Below, one piece after another: positions 1 to 9,814 of a DNA stretch of 64,000 bases. A program made the translations under genes and the position numbers. Numbering within the stretch: the first letter of the stretch is position 1; each line of letters starts with the position of its first letter. The stretch covers positions 18,127,891 to 18,191,890 of the forward strand of contig OX336349.1 of assembly GCA_946902875.1 (NCBI GenBank), read 5' to 3'. The notes below the pieces were generated by a model that saw only the letters and a program-made list of their open reading frames with translations, had not been told where the DNA came from and did not search any database. The DNA is from Nematopogon swammerdamellus. Its lineage: Eukaryota; Arthropoda; Insecta; Lepidoptera; Adelidae.

Positions 1-83
1 TTGGTACACGCCGACCGCATTCGAACCTCGGACCTCTCGCATGAGAAGCCGATACCCAAACCACTCGGCCACCCGCCGCTTAA
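1..83 (-). repeat. SINE-B head fragment (tRNA-like)
   Basis: Reverse strand shows a tRNA-like A box (GGGTGGCCGAGTGG) and B box (GAGGTTCGAATGC). It is the same arrangement as at 47080-47165 and 55580-55662. The copy is cut by the window edge. Confidence 0.6.
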
Positions 84-620
84 AAATTTATCAAAAGGGG
101 CATTTTTGAAAGCTCCCCAGAACATTTTCGGAAATGCCCCGCTGGATAAAGTATGAATAAACAATGCTTTATTATGTTGAAATCGGTTGAGTAGTTTAGG
201 CTTTCTCAAGGAATAAACGAACACACGTACATACATACGGTGCTAAAATCATAACCCTCATTTTGGCCGTAGTCGGGTAAAAATAAGGGCTATATTCCGT
301 CTACGATTGAATAGAATCGAATGTCTTTATTAGGCACGTAAAAAAACACGACAAAGAAAGAAAACCAATATTAGCCGAGTGCACACAATCGAATCAAAGG
401 AAACACTGACACGATACTTAGCTCCCACAGGATTAGCCTGTTTAAGGTAAAGTTTTTCTAGTGCAAGCTTCTTGCAAGTTTCCTCTGGCAAGCATAATAA
501 AAAATATTTGAAACTTCGTTTATCGTCTTATCGTTCCTTTGACTGTCTTCCGACGAGTCCTATCCTCCTCCTCCTAGAATCCTTTAATTAACTCTATCAT
601 TTTCTGAATCCTTTAATTAT
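84..620. other. AT-rich stretch without recognisable content
   Basis: No reading frame, known repeat or RNA gene recognised. It is intronic to the receptor if the gene extends upstream, as expected. Confidence 0.5.
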
Positions 621-784
621 TTCCCCCCAAGTACAGTCTCGGGTACTTCAAGAGGGGCGTGAATATGCACCTGTCAGGCCGGCATGGTATTCGCAACCCC
701 GCACACGACCGAATGTCCATTGGCATCGTTAGACACCTTATGGGTGGCTCGGCGCCACATGTTGCGCTTTCAATAAAAAAAAAA
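621..784 (+). repeat. LINE-A 3' end fragment
   Basis: 5'-truncated copy of the LINE-A 3' end. It begins in the last codons of ORF2 (FPPKYSLGYFKRG, compare the end of the ORF2 at 27781) and runs through the 3' UTR to a CAATAAAAAAAAAA tail. It shows the same block that borders the other LINE-A 3' ends at 27720, 32867, 38652 and 42143. Confidence 0.75.
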
Positions 785-1108
785 TCTGGGGTCTTCAAGC
801 GTCGTGCTAATACATAGATTAGCAACATCCCGCAAATCTTCTGGCATGACATCTTACTGGTGTGGTTTTGCGAGGTAAGGCGAACTTGTCTCTTGTCGAC
901 TGCACCATAGGTCTGTCGGCACAGTCACCCATGCTGGTTAAAAAAAGAAAATCACGACATATGCCAGATTCGATTACTGAAAATTGCCCGCTATAACGAT
1001 TTTGAACTTTCGTTTTGTAAAGAATGCCCCATACTCACCTTTTGTGTCTTATGTTTTAATAATTAGTAATAAAAAAATATTTTGTTTGTTTCTAAAATTA
1101 AAAAAAAA

Positions 1109-1134
1109 GTGTGTGTGTGTGTGTGGTGTGTGTG
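1109..1134. repeat. (GT)n microsatellite
   Basis: Dinucleotide run just upstream of the TM6 exon, with one interruption. Confidence 0.9.
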
Positions 1135-1242
1135 ATGGCCAGTACAATATCAATGGTTATAATCGAGTGCAAAAGCTCGCCAAATTATCAGCCTAAATTA
1201 GAAAAAAAATTTGGTCAGGATTAAGGGTAAGTGTTGTTGCAG

Positions 1243-1346
1243 GTTCGCGCGCGGCGGAAGGTGGCTGTGACTGTGTTAGCCTTCGTGTTGGTATTCGCAG
1301 CCTGCTTCCTGCCCTCACACGTCTTCATGATGTGGTTTTACTTCAG
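1243..1346 (+). CDS. CCHaR: CCHamide-type neuropeptide receptor, exon with TM6
   Basis: Internal exon of a class A GPCR, 104 bp, preceded by an AG acceptor (1241-1242) and followed by GTAAGC (1347). The frame starting at 1243 gives about 34 residues: a basic end of intracellular loop 3 (RARRKVAVTV), then helix 6 with the CFLP version of the CWxP switch motif (AACFLPSHVFMMWFYF). This text fits insect CCHamide receptors, which are Gq-type peptide receptors related to bombesin receptors. The exon ends in phase 2, which matches the acceptor at 3438. Exons for TM1-TM5 are outside the window to the left. Seen: splice sites, frame, helix. From family knowledge: CCHamide assignment. Whether it is the CCHa1 or CCHa2 receptor cannot be told here. 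Confidence 0.88.
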
Positions 1347-1843
1347 GTAAGCTCATATGTTTTAAAAAAAAGTAATTACCTGCTTCTATAAAAATAATGT
1401 TCTTAGATTCATCAGTTCTTCAGTCACATTACACAGGACACATACTTCCCATAATCACAGGCACTAGTGGTAGATAATGCCCGTAGGCATTAAGCACGCT
1501 TTTTGTAAAAAAAATTGTGTGCAATAAGTATATTTTCATTTTATTTCATCTTTTCCGTAAACAGTACAACAAAATTAAAATACAGGTGATTTAACAATGA
1601 CCACTCAAATGTTAAAGGCTTATTCTGGATCTCAAATTAAACCAGGACAGGTCAGAACCAAATTAAAAAGGTCAGAACCTTTGTAATTAAAAAAAAAACA
1701 CCTAAAAATGTATCATGCATAGTGTATCCTATACACTTTTAAAAAATTTAATAATATTTATGAAGATCACGATTTTTTTTATATAAAACAAAATCGTACA
1801 ATGGTCAAAGCTTATATAACGCAATGTAAGTAAGATTTTCGTT

Positions 1844-1986
1844 TTAGTTCGTGTTTTCCGTCCAGTTCAGTGTAGCCGGAACGACCGAATCGAAGCACTG
1901 ACATGGCACCTAGTTCACCAAGGTGTTATGGGCTGATATCAAAGATGCAGTAGGTGAAGTAGCCAACCGTGCCAGTTAAAAAAAAA
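1844..1986 (+). repeat. SINE-A 3' fragment
   Basis: 3' half of SINE-A ('cgtccagttcagtgtagcc' through the conserved tail) ending in a short A-run. Diverged from the full copies at 18364 and 5536. Confidence 0.8.
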
Positions 1987-2631
1987 TTGTTTGAAATTAT
2001 TTTGTTCTACACTAAGTAATGAAGGGACATTCTGAATAAAGTGCGGCCAAGGAGAAGCGATACGAAAGTTTATTCACCTAAAATACGACCGTGGAGTTGA
2101 CAATCTGTATCTATCTCATTCCATCTTGTGCATTTCACATAATGTCTCGTTCTCTCTGTCTCGTTGACTTTGTTTACATTAAATTTGGTATCGCTTTGCC
2201 TTAATTGGCCTCACTTTAGGTCGCATAAAACTAATTTTTTAGAAACGTCTACCAAATTTTGTATTAGACTGTACTACTAAATAATATTATGAGAACATTC
2301 AATCGTTCCACCAAAAATAAATTTAACATTCGCCACAGATTTCACATCGCACTCCGAAGTTCATCAGTGCGATAACCCCACAAACTGTTTGCCTCGCTTC
2401 GTTCGCATTCGATTTTTGGCCGAGTTCCAGGAATTTAATTCGAGTTAAAGTTTTTACTTCCGGGGCGCGCACTGAAGCCGTGAGCCACGTAAGTAGTTTG
2501 TGAAGTGGTTTTGGGACTCGGCTTTACATGTGCCTTGAGTAAATGCTTAAATTGCGTGGATGTATCTTATTAGTAGGAAACACTTTAATCTATACGAATA
2601 TATATAAACGAATTTGTTTAATAATTAATGT

Positions 2632-2966
2632 GTTTTTTTAGGTTTCCGTATCCCGTACGGAAGCCTATTACTAAGCCTACGCCGCGCCGTCTGTCTGTCT
2701 GTCTGTGATCTGTCCGTCCGTCCGTCCGTCCGTCCGTCTGTCTGTCTGTCCAAGGGCTGTATCTCTTGAATCGTAATAGGTAGCCCGTTGAAATTTTCAC
2801 AGAATATTGTTATTATGGCGGATATAACAACAAATAATAAAAAATAGAAAAAGTAAAAAATTAAGGGTGTTTCCCATACAAGAAACGTGTTTTTTTCAGT
2901 GTTTTTTTTTTGTGGTGCGGAAACCTCGTTGCGCGAGTCCGACTCGCACTTGGCCGGTTTTTTTCT
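2632..2966 (-). repeat. GGCC element with (GTCC)n expansion
   Basis: Ends at 2940-2966 with the mirror of 'ggccaagtgcgagtcgg'. The inner part carries the conserved 'attacgattcaagagatacagcc' region and a GTCT/GTCC tetranucleotide stretch at 2693-2751. The same layout recurs at 6770, 10337, 15775 and 60367. Class unknown, probably a non-autonomous DNA element. Confidence 0.7.
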
Positions 2967-2999
2967 AACGTTCATTCAAAATAACTAAAAAGAGAACAT

Positions 3000-3430
3000 A
3001 CAAAATTACAGAAAGAACTTAGAGGAAATGTTAAAACTAAAACTAACCTAAAACAAAACTTACCTATCTATCTAACAAAATCAAACTAAACATGAACTTA
3101 TAAATAAAAAGTTTCTTCTATTCAGTCGAAGCAGCCATAGTCCCTAGGGCGCTTACAGCGTTCCCTTTGTGAATTTCTGGGCTTATGCGGCGCATGAAGA
3201 AAGCCTTGGCACTCACGTCACCGACTTATCCACTTCATGTATCTACACTACACCGTTCAGTTTATTGTTTATTGTACTCTTTCATCCAACCTACCTAGGT
3301 TTCATTGCTCTTTGATACGTCCATAATTCCGCCAGTTCTATTTCAATGCGAAAAAGAACTCATAACGCGTGCCAAACCATTAATTACCATTTGTAATAGA
3401 TTTTTAATTTGAACTTTATTTTCTTTGTAT
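3000..3430. other. AT-rich intron segment with repeat fragments
   Basis: 3250-3360 ('tttattgtttattgta...ccgccagttcta') recurs at 36598-36705. The segment around 3120-3230 recurs in diverged form inside the GGCC element at 10600-10700. No coding content before the TM7 exon. Confidence 0.5.
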
Positions 3431-3437
3431 TGTACAG

Positions 3438-3575
3438 TCCGACGGCGCAGCTCGACTATAACGGATGGTGGCACGCCCTGCGCATCGTCGGCTTCTGTCT
3501 GTCCTTCCTCAACTCCTGCGTAAACCCCATCGCTCTCTACTGCACCAGCGGTATCTTCCGGAAACATTTCAACAG
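3438..3575 (+). CDS. CCHaR: CCHamide-type neuropeptide receptor, exon with TM7
   Basis: 138-bp internal exon with acceptor TTGTACAG (ending 3437) and donor GTAACA (3576). Joined to the previous exon in phase 2 it reads extracellular loop 3 (SPTAQLDYNGWWHALRI), then helix 7 with the NPxxY-type motif NPIALY, then the start of helix 8 (TSGIFRKHFNR). The string WHALRIVGFCLSFLNSC is very close to what insect CCHamide receptors carry at this place. It ends in phase 2 (AG|G), matching the acceptor at 47764. The next 850 bp of intron contain several degenerate copies of the 3' part of this exon, so automated annotation may call false exons there. Confidence 0.92.
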
Positions 3576-3592
3576 GTAACATTACTTTAAAT

Positions 3593-4250
3593 GTATCAGT
3601 CTCTACATGACTTTTCTCAGCTCTTGTTCCAAAGCCACCTCATTTCTCATTCATCAGTATCGTCGGAACAGATAACTTTACTTTTTTTCTTTTTTTATGG
3701 AAACTGACACGGTTGGCTACATCACCTACAACGTCCGTGATGTCAGCCCATAACACCGGGTGAACTAGGTGCCATGTCAGTGCTCCCCCCTTTGATCGTG
3801 CCGGCTACACTGAACTGATTTACTTCAAAAGTGTCAGCCTCTACATGCCTTCTCTCAGCTTTTGTGTCAAAGTTACCACATTCCTCATTCATCTTTATTG
3901 TTGGAACAAGTAACTTTACTTCAAACGTGTCAGTTTCTACATGTCTTCTCTCAGCTCTTGTTTCAAAGCCATCTCATTCCTCATTCATTAGTATCGTCGG
4001 AACAGATAACTTCACTACAAAAGTGTCAGCCTCTGCATGCCTTCTCGCTGCTTTTGTGTCAAAGTCACTTCATTCCCCATTCATCTGTATTGTTGGAACA
4101 GGTAACTTTACTTCAAACGTGTTAGTTTCTACATGTCTTCTCTCAGTTCTTGTTTCAAAGCCACGTCATTCCTCATTCATCAGTATCGTTGGAATCTTTC
4201 GAAAGTACTGCAATAGGTTATTTCATATGTGTGCGTTCATTACGTAGGAT
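3593..4250 (+). repeat. Tandem array of decayed TM7-exon copies
   Basis: Five units start at 3593, 3831, 3927, 4023 and 4119. The last four are spaced exactly 96 bp. Each unit starts with the intron sequence just after the TM7 exon (compare 'acattactttaaatgtatcag') and ends with a decayed copy of the exon 3' end and its splice donor ('ggaacaggtaac' versus 'ttcaacaggtaac'). The last unit keeps more: its frame ends GIFRKYCNR, against SGIFRKHFNR in the real exon. Because 96 is a multiple of 3, a 138-codon frame (3831-4247) stays open, but it is an array by-product. Unit 1 and unit 2 are separated by a SINE-A fragment. Confidence 0.78.
3691..3816 (-). repeat. SINE-A 3' fragment inserted in the exon-derived array
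   Basis: Poly(T) on the + strand, then the reverse complement of the SINE-A tail. It is bordered on both sides by a TTTACT-like sequence that may be a target site duplication, so it landed between array units 1 and 2. Confidence 0.75.
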
Positions 4251-4343
4251 TATTTAGCAATGACTATGAACAATTTAGGAAGATGCTTCATGCCGAGAAT
4301 CATCCCTCATTATTTTGATTGTTCTGCTGAATGAACCTGTGTA

Positions 4344-4420
4344 CCCTTTCTCAATGTTTGCATCAAACCTATAATCACTTTTTTCTGGACCAGTGATATC
4401 TTCCGGAAGGACTTGAGCAG
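4344..4420 (+). pseudogene. Decayed second TM7 exon of the receptor
   Basis: In-frame text PFLNVCIKPIITFFWTSDI then FRKDLSR, directly followed by a donor-like GTAACT (4421). It aligns without gaps to SFLNSCVNPIALYCTSGI then FRKHFNR of the real exon. The helix 7 motif is changed from NPIALY to KPIITF. Upstream (about 4280-4340) only traces of the exon remain (PRII for LRIV) and a stop is present. It could be a dead duplicate exon, or less likely a diverged alternative exon. Confidence 0.6.
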
Positions 4421-4960
4421 GTAACTACGCAGAGTTCAACTTCAGTTCAGTGGTTCCATTTCACTTGTGGTCGATTTCAACACCTTCGGCTAAAATGTAG
4501 CTGCCTGTTTGAGTGTAAATCCTGCCAAATGTATGAGAAAATAACTTTTGGACGAGACCTAAGGCGCCGCCGTAGCTATATTCTTCAGGCATAGTAGCTA
4601 TATTTATTCCTCAATTTCGACCAAAATCCTAATTTTTTTCAATGGCAACTTGAAGTAACAAGAAATCGTTAAAAACCCAGTGGATAGATGACTATTACCT
4701 GATATTCAGGGGAACCGAATTTTTAAAAAAATATGTAGGAATACAGAATATTGCAAAATCAGCTTTAGACAAGAATCTTTCACTTCCAAGATCTTAGAAT
4801 TTTGAGGCGCGCGGGCACTACGGGGTCCATCATATTTTTTTTGCAATGATTGAAAAGATATTTTATGAAGTTGGTGAAGCAACGGGTGTGTAGGTTAGAC
4901 ACGTACATTTTTCTTTCAGAAAAGAACTAATTGGAGCACGTCTCGGCTGAATTCAAACCT
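4421..4960. other. Intron sequence without recognised content
   Basis: No open frame above 60 codons, no repeat shared with the rest of the window recognised. Confidence 0.45.
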
Positions 4961-4967
4961 CGAACTC

Positions 4968-5110
4968 TGACATGTGGCATTGTTCTACCTAATTACGGAT
5001 GGGTGCTAACGATTCCCATGGACATTCGGTGACGCACGAGGATTAAAATGTCATGCCTGCCAGACATAATTCTTTTCACGTTTCTTTAAAAAAATCCGGG
5101 TTGCACTTCA
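4968..5110 (-). repeat. LINE-A 3' end fragment, diverged
   Basis: Reverse-strand match to the LINE-A 3' UTR block containing 'catggacattcggtgacgc' and the end of ORF2. It is more diverged than the copies at 27-43 kb, so from an older insertion. Confidence 0.6.
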
Positions 5111-5516
5111 GACTAATTAAATGCTTGCTTATGTAAAGTGTAAACCTAAGGACTTATGGCCTGGATTTGAACCGCAGCCTTTCAGGAAAGCCAATGCGGG
5201 TTTCTAACTAAATCGCCCGTTGACAAGCCCATTATTTTCTTCGTGTCGGCCGGCTTGTCTTAACCCTCTTCACTTTAGCGTCTTGTTCTGTCAGTACCTT
5301 CGGGTTATCCTCCGTAGCTCTCTTTAGCTGTCAACGCGACGGCTCCACCGACACACCTTTGGCTGACTTTCTTTAATGTTACTGGTGAAGACCTTATTCG
5401 TAGTTGAATGCGACCTGTCATGGTCGGAACGCAAGTTGCTACACACGCGGAATTCGAACTTTAGACATCTCACATGAGAATCTAGCTAAGCTGAGCTCAG
5501 CTAAGCTAACCACTTG
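5111..5516. other. No gene; diverged tRNA-like SINE-B remnants
   Basis: Two short stretches (about 5165-5215 and 5440-5510) resemble the SINE-B head (TTCGAAC box with 'ctcacatgagaa'). The rest is unrecognised. Confidence 0.4.
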
Positions 5517-5535
5517 TCAGCCTCGGTAGCTCAGT

Positions 5536-5918
5536 TTGTCAGCCTCGGTAGCTCAGTGGTGCGGCCGGTCGACTGTTGAAGCAACCCTGAGCGCGGTCAG
5601 TTATTGGATGGGTGACCGCTCGACCGTTGGAGGCTGATTGTGGTTCGGATTCCACGTAAAACTGTAGGTCCCTTCCCTTCTTACCTTATCCTAGGTGGTA
5701 GGGTTTATCCCGCCCGGGTTGGTACCTCCGCACTGAATGGAATGTCGGTCGAAACGGCTATGTAAATAGTTCGTGTTTTCCGTCCAGTTCAGTGTAGCCG
5801 ACATGAATTGAAGGGAAGCACTGATATGGCACCTAGTTCACCCGGTGTTATGGGCTGACATGACGGATGTTGTAGGCGATATAGTCAACCGTGTCAAATA
5901 AACTCCATAAAAAAAAAC
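5536..5918 (+). repeat. SINE-A, full length
   Basis: Starts with the tRNA-like A-box segment TCGGTAGCTCAGTGG, then a 5S rRNA-like segment (AGCGCGGTCAGTTATTGGA then TGGGTGACCG), then a B-box-like GGTTCGGATTCC, then the conserved body and an A-run. The first 20 bp are also present once more immediately upstream (5517-5535), a slip or partial duplication at the 5' end. Confidence 0.88.
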
Positions 5919-6353
5919 TCGCCACTTTTAGCGTGCAGAGTAGTGCTTACACAAGATAGCATACAAATACACCGTGCATATAATATGTAAATACTGCACT
6001 TACGTACGACCAAAGAGTTTAGAAGGAGAGTAGATATACGAAGGAGGCGTGTCCGCGACACGGTAATATGGGGAGATATGCCCATATTAACTATCGATGT
6101 GTGCGTGAGCACGCGTGGATGAAACGCTTTGGATTGGCCAAAAATCGCTGGTGCGAATGTGGTCGTGCGCTCGTGTGTGTGAATTGTGATTGTGTGCGAT
6201 CGGAAATTGGCGACAGCAGCGGTTTCGATAGGAGGGGGCGTTCATGGCACATCTTCTCTCCTTCCAAAATATTTGCGTACGACGGACTGCTTTGAGGTCT
6301 GAGAAACGGAAAAGCGGAGAAACGAACAAACACACAATCTTTCGTTATATATT

Positions 6354-6743
6354 ATAAGGTGCTTCGTTATTCATGTCAAAAATTTCGGAAGGGTTACATA
6401 CGGGTTATAAACACTTTACGTAAGAAAAAAACATAGGTTTACATGAGCATTTTTTCTCCTAACAAAAAAATAAAATCAAATAAGTAGCTGTAAAAACCAA
6501 TCATAGTGACCTTGTGACTTACTTACAACAAACAGCTGTTCTGCGTTTGAACATAGTACGGTCATTGACCCCGTACAATACAAGCAACCTACTGTTACAT
6601 ACAGGTTACTGTGTATGTAGCAAACATGTTTTGTTAAATTTTTCGAAAAGTAATGCTAAAACATATAATTTTTTTGCGTAACGTGTTTATTTCAGTATCT
6701 ATGTAACCCTGTAATTTTTTACATAAATAACGAAGCACCTTAT
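6354..6743. mobile_element. MITE-1, single-unit copy
   Basis: 390-bp non-autonomous DNA element with inverted termini ATAAGGTGCTTCGTTATT / AATAACGAAGCACCTTAT. The interior has one copy of a unit with 'aacagctgttctgcgtttga' and 'cggtcattgaccccgtacaa' that is amplified in the copy at 24737. No coding sequence. Confidence 0.82.
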
Positions 6744-6769
6744 AGATGCAAATTCGAAAATAAACAGAA

Positions 6770-7025
6770 AAACCGGCCAAGTGCGAGTCCGACTCGCGCA
6801 CCGAGGTTTCCGCACTACAAAAAAAAAAAACGGAAAAAGCACGTTTTTGTCTGGAGACCGCATAATATTATTTTTTTTAGTCTTTGTAGTAGTATATCCT
6901 CCAAAATAACACTGTATTCCGTGAAAATTTGACAGACTGACAGACGGGCGGACGGACGGACGGACGGACGGACGGACGGACGAACGGACGGGCGGACGGA
7001 CGGACGAATGGACGAACAGACAGAA
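6770..7025 (+). repeat. GGCC element with (GGAC)n expansion
   Basis: Begins 'accggccaagtgcgagtcc' and contains a GGAC tetranucleotide stretch at about 6947-7015. It seems to stop inside this simple repeat; the far end of the element is missing. Confidence 0.7.
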
Positions 7026-7026
7026 T

Positions 7027-7100
7027 ACGTCATCGACCCGGTGGCAAAATTGGCGTTGGCGGCTCGTCCCACGGTCCGGTTCGAATCCTGTTCGTGATGT
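7027..7100 (+). repeat. tRNA-like repeat fragment
   Basis: Contains 'ttggcggctcgtccc' and a T-arm-like CCGGTTCGAATCC. It resembles the tRNA-like units at 36420 and 38253 but is more decayed. Not a functional tRNA: no proper acceptor stem. Confidence 0.5.
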
Positions 7101-7276
7101 GTTTTTTTCTCTTTATTTCGTTGTTGCATCTAGGTGTAATGAAGAAATGTAAATACTGTTGCAGTCTCTTTGGCGGTACGTAAGGTATCGCCGACGAACG
7201 AAAACAAATCCGGACTTGGAATTCGCCATAGACGTAGTAATATTCAGTATGCGCATCAGTTATTTTTTATCTAAAA

Positions 7277-7515
7277 CTAGCTGTGCCCGCGGCTCCGCCC
7301 GCTCTCATATTTGACTTCTCTGCTAACCTCATAAGCCATTTAGCGTGATAGTAAGTAGCCTATAGTTGATGGGAAGAATTAAGCTATCCGTTGAATTTTT
7401 TTTTATTATAATCGGTTCAGTGGTTCTCGAGTTATAAGCGGACAGACAGACAGACATATGTACAGAGTAGACAGAAATACACTCAGACAGAAAGCAGACG
7501 TTGGATTTTATTATA
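7277..7515 (-). mobile_element. Helitron-like remnant
   Basis: The + strand begins CTAGCTGTGCCCGCGGC, the mirror of a Helitron-type 3' end (GC hairpin then CTAG). It is followed by 'cggttcagtggttctcgagttataagcgg', a block common next to such ends. Classification inferred from terminus shape. Confidence 0.5.
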
Positions 7516-7602
7516 GGTAAGGATAAGGATAAGGAAGGATTATATTGAAACTCAATATGGAGAAGCTTTCGGTGGTCAAAATTTTTACACTCGTGTTTTT
7601 AA

Positions 7603-7884
7603 TTTTTTTTTTATGGAAACTGACACATGGTTGGCTACATCACCTACATCAGTCATGTCAGTCCATAACAACTTGTTGATCTAGGTGCCATGTCAGGGCT
7701 TCCCTTCCCGGTCGTGCCGGCTACACTGAACTGGACGGAAAACACGAACTAATTGCATAGCCGTTTCAACCGACCTTTCATTCAGTGCGGTGGTACCAAC
7801 CCGGACGTGTTAAACCCTACCACCTAGTAAGGTAAGAAGGGAAGGGACCTACAGTTTTACGTCGAATCCGAACCACGGTCGTTC
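7603..7884 (-). repeat. SINE-A, 5' truncated
   Basis: Poly(T) at 7603-7612 then the reverse complement of the SINE-A body up to the B-box region. It lacks the 5S-like and A-box head. Confidence 0.82.
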
Positions 7885-7904
7885 TCGCTTTCTGCATATT
7901 GTTT

Positions 7905-8020
7905 TTTCATTCATTCATCGCCAGCTCGTATCGGTCTACTGGACATAGGCCTCTCCCAAGGCACGCCACCACACGAGGTATATAGCATGGACGGCCTAAC
8001 CTGAGGCGAACACACGTACG
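7905..8020 (-). repeat. RTE-like LINE 3' tail fragment
   Basis: The + strand shows 'ctactggacataggcctctcccaaggcacgc', the mirror of the RTE-type 3' end (..GCCTATGTCCAGCAGTGGAC..). Related pieces occur at 37943 and 55287. Confidence 0.6.
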
Positions 8021-8512
8021 CACACAAATGCATTTCTCTAATACAAATGCTTGACATGCACCTAAACATGGCCTGAGCACTACTACACTCGCAGAATTTT
8101 ATGCTCACCGTCATGCGTGAATGTATTTGTACGCCTCAGGTTAGAACGAACGACCTATACCTCTGAATATGCTTACTTCTGTGGAATTCACTCACAGATG
8201 TATTTGCTACTTCACTTTGTATCTGCGAGTGCATTTCGATGATAAGGTCTCGATCGAGTTTACTTAGCGCTTCACGCTGAGCAGCCAATATAGTAGGTAA
8301 GTATTTATTAAGTTAACGCTTTGAGCGAGTTCCGAGCAGGAGTTTCACACATTGAATGCCAGAAACGAACTAGTTCGTCGGCCTGACTATCTATGTGCCG
8401 GCGACGAAAAAGTTCGTCGTTTTTCATACTCGTTGCGGACACCATTGTAAGAAAGTTTGCGGCTCTGGCGCTTGGGAACTAAGAAATGTGGCTTGGCACC
8501 TCAAATAAACAA
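8021..8512. other. No recognised content
   Basis: Unique-looking sequence; the 67-codon frame near 7911-8114 overlaps the LINE tail and is not gene-like. Confidence 0.4.
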
Positions 8513-8781
8513 TCAATACTAATAATAAATCTGTAAGGAATGATCACGGAGTAAATTACTTTGTTTTATGAGATACTGCATTCTAAACTCTTTGTATGAT
8601 AATAAGTAATAAAAATAAATTTACGATTTTTTTTCATATTTTCTGTATGTATTTAAGTTCTTCCATAACTCTTAAACCGACCATCCGAATTCGATGAAAC
8701 TTAGTACAAGCGCATCGCCTGATCGCTTATCTTTTTTAACTTTTCGTATTTCACGCGAGCGAAGCCGCCGGCACAAGCTAG
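8513..8781 (+). mobile_element. Helitron-like non-autonomous element
   Basis: Starts TCAATACTAATAATAAATCTG, carries the shared inner block 'aactcttaaaccgaccatcc', and ends GCGAAGCCGCCGGCACAAGCTAG. TC start and CTAG end with a GC-rich hairpin are Helitron-like. Same family as 13745-14105 and, reversed, 50055-50466. Confidence 0.65.
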
Positions 8782-8920
8782 TGCATTAATAAAAAAGTTA
8801 CTTTATTCAAAGGTTTTTTTTTACATAAGTATTATTATTTCTTAGAAAGGCAGATAAAACGCAGGGCTAAATAAAACGGCGAAACTCTGGCATTCAATTT
8901 TAAAAAAGGATTTTTTTTTT

Positions 8921-9000
8921 CTATTTAATCTGAACAGCTGAGTCAGAGGGGCCAAAGCACATGCTCCGGCCAGCCAATATCACCTCCGAGATTGGTATGG
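8921..9000 (-). repeat. SINE-B 3' fragment
   Basis: Contains 'gagtcagaggggccaaagca' and 'gccagccaatatcacctcc', the mirror of the SINE-B tail. Confidence 0.65.
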
Positions 9001-9319
9001 GTGAAAATACTAGCTACCTAGGCCGAAGTATCGAAGTTAAATTAAGTGCCTAAAGTTAAATGGAATATTTTTATTATTTTGCGGATTGTTTTTGTGAATT
9101 GTTTCGCGTATTTATTGTGGGGCGCTCGCCTTTGTTGGTAAAACCGCTCGAATAAACAGAGAAGCCGTTTTTAATCGACATGAAAAAAAAAGGAGGACGG
9201 TCTCAATTCGACTGTATTTTTTTTTATGTTTGTCCCCTCAGAACTTTCGCCTGGGTGAAACGATTTTGAAAATTCTTTTTTTATTTGAAAGCTGGGCCAG
9301 CATTCTCTAACGCCCTAAC
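9001..9319. other. Repeat traces, no gene
   Basis: 9180-9260 carries the lepidopteran-style block 'aggaggacggtctcaattcg' also seen at 55745-55795. The rest is unrecognised. Confidence 0.4.
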
Positions 9320-9507
9320 GACAGAGACATAACTAGTCAACGTCGGTGACGCTGACTAGTTATGTCTCTGTCTAGTTCATATAATTAGACAGAGACATAA
9401 CTAGTCAACGTCGGTGACGCTGACTAGTTATGTCTCTGTCTAGTTCATATAATTAGACAGAACAATAATAACAGTTCATATAATTAGTCAGCGTCACCGA
9501 CGTTGAC
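9320..9507. repeat. Tandem palindromes (68-bp period)
   Basis: Two identical 53-bp hairpins (9320-9372 and 9388-9440), each with perfect 20-bp arms GACAGAGACATAACTAGTCA around a 13-bp loop, joined by 'tagttcatataatta'. A third, partial and inverted copy of the loop region lies at about 9484-9507. No host element recognised. Confidence 0.85.
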
Positions 9508-9597
9508 GGTAGGACGTTACAGAATGCTTGCCCTGGTGCTTCCCGTATTTCAATTTGGTCAAGATCGGATTGGAAAGCGAGGCGGAATCGCGAGGCT

Positions 9598-9728
9598 GAA
9601 ATAAAAAAAAAATCGAACCCTAGAGTTGAAGGCGGTGCTAAAGCAAGCAAAAATAACCGACCGCCTTGAACTCTAGGGCGAGCTCTAGGGTAAAATTTTT
9701 TTTTATTTCATACATTTTTGAAGGCGGT
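9598..9728. repeat. Snap-back repeat (CCGCCTTCAA arms), copy 1
   Basis: Inverted arms around 'gaaccctagagttgaaggcgg'-type sequence with a central loop containing 'ttgcttgctttagcac' in reverse. Nearly the same structure sits at 14541-14690 with the loop in the other orientation. Confidence 0.75.
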
Positions 9729-9814
9729 TTTATATTTTTTATTTTTTGTTTAGGATTTTGTATTTACCTACCTCGGTTTCTGTATGGTTATCTACGACCG
9801 AACATTAAATTTTA

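Larger units (their letters stand above)
1347..3437 (+). other. Receptor intron between TM6 and TM7 exons
   Basis: 2.1-kb phase 2 intron with GT..AG ends. It holds a 3' fragment of SINE-A (1844-1986), one GGCC element (2632-2966) with a (GTCC)n stretch, and AT-rich sequence. I see no other coding sequence in 1991-2630. Confidence 0.8.

Noticed and set aside
3831..4247. 138-codon open frame as a gene
   Set aside because: It is the product of 96-bp units in phase; the units derive from the TM7 exon tail and intron, and the text has no domain.
6815..7129. 104-codon frame with a run of SVRP repeats
   Set aside because: It is the translation of the (GGAC)n simple repeat inside a GGCC element.
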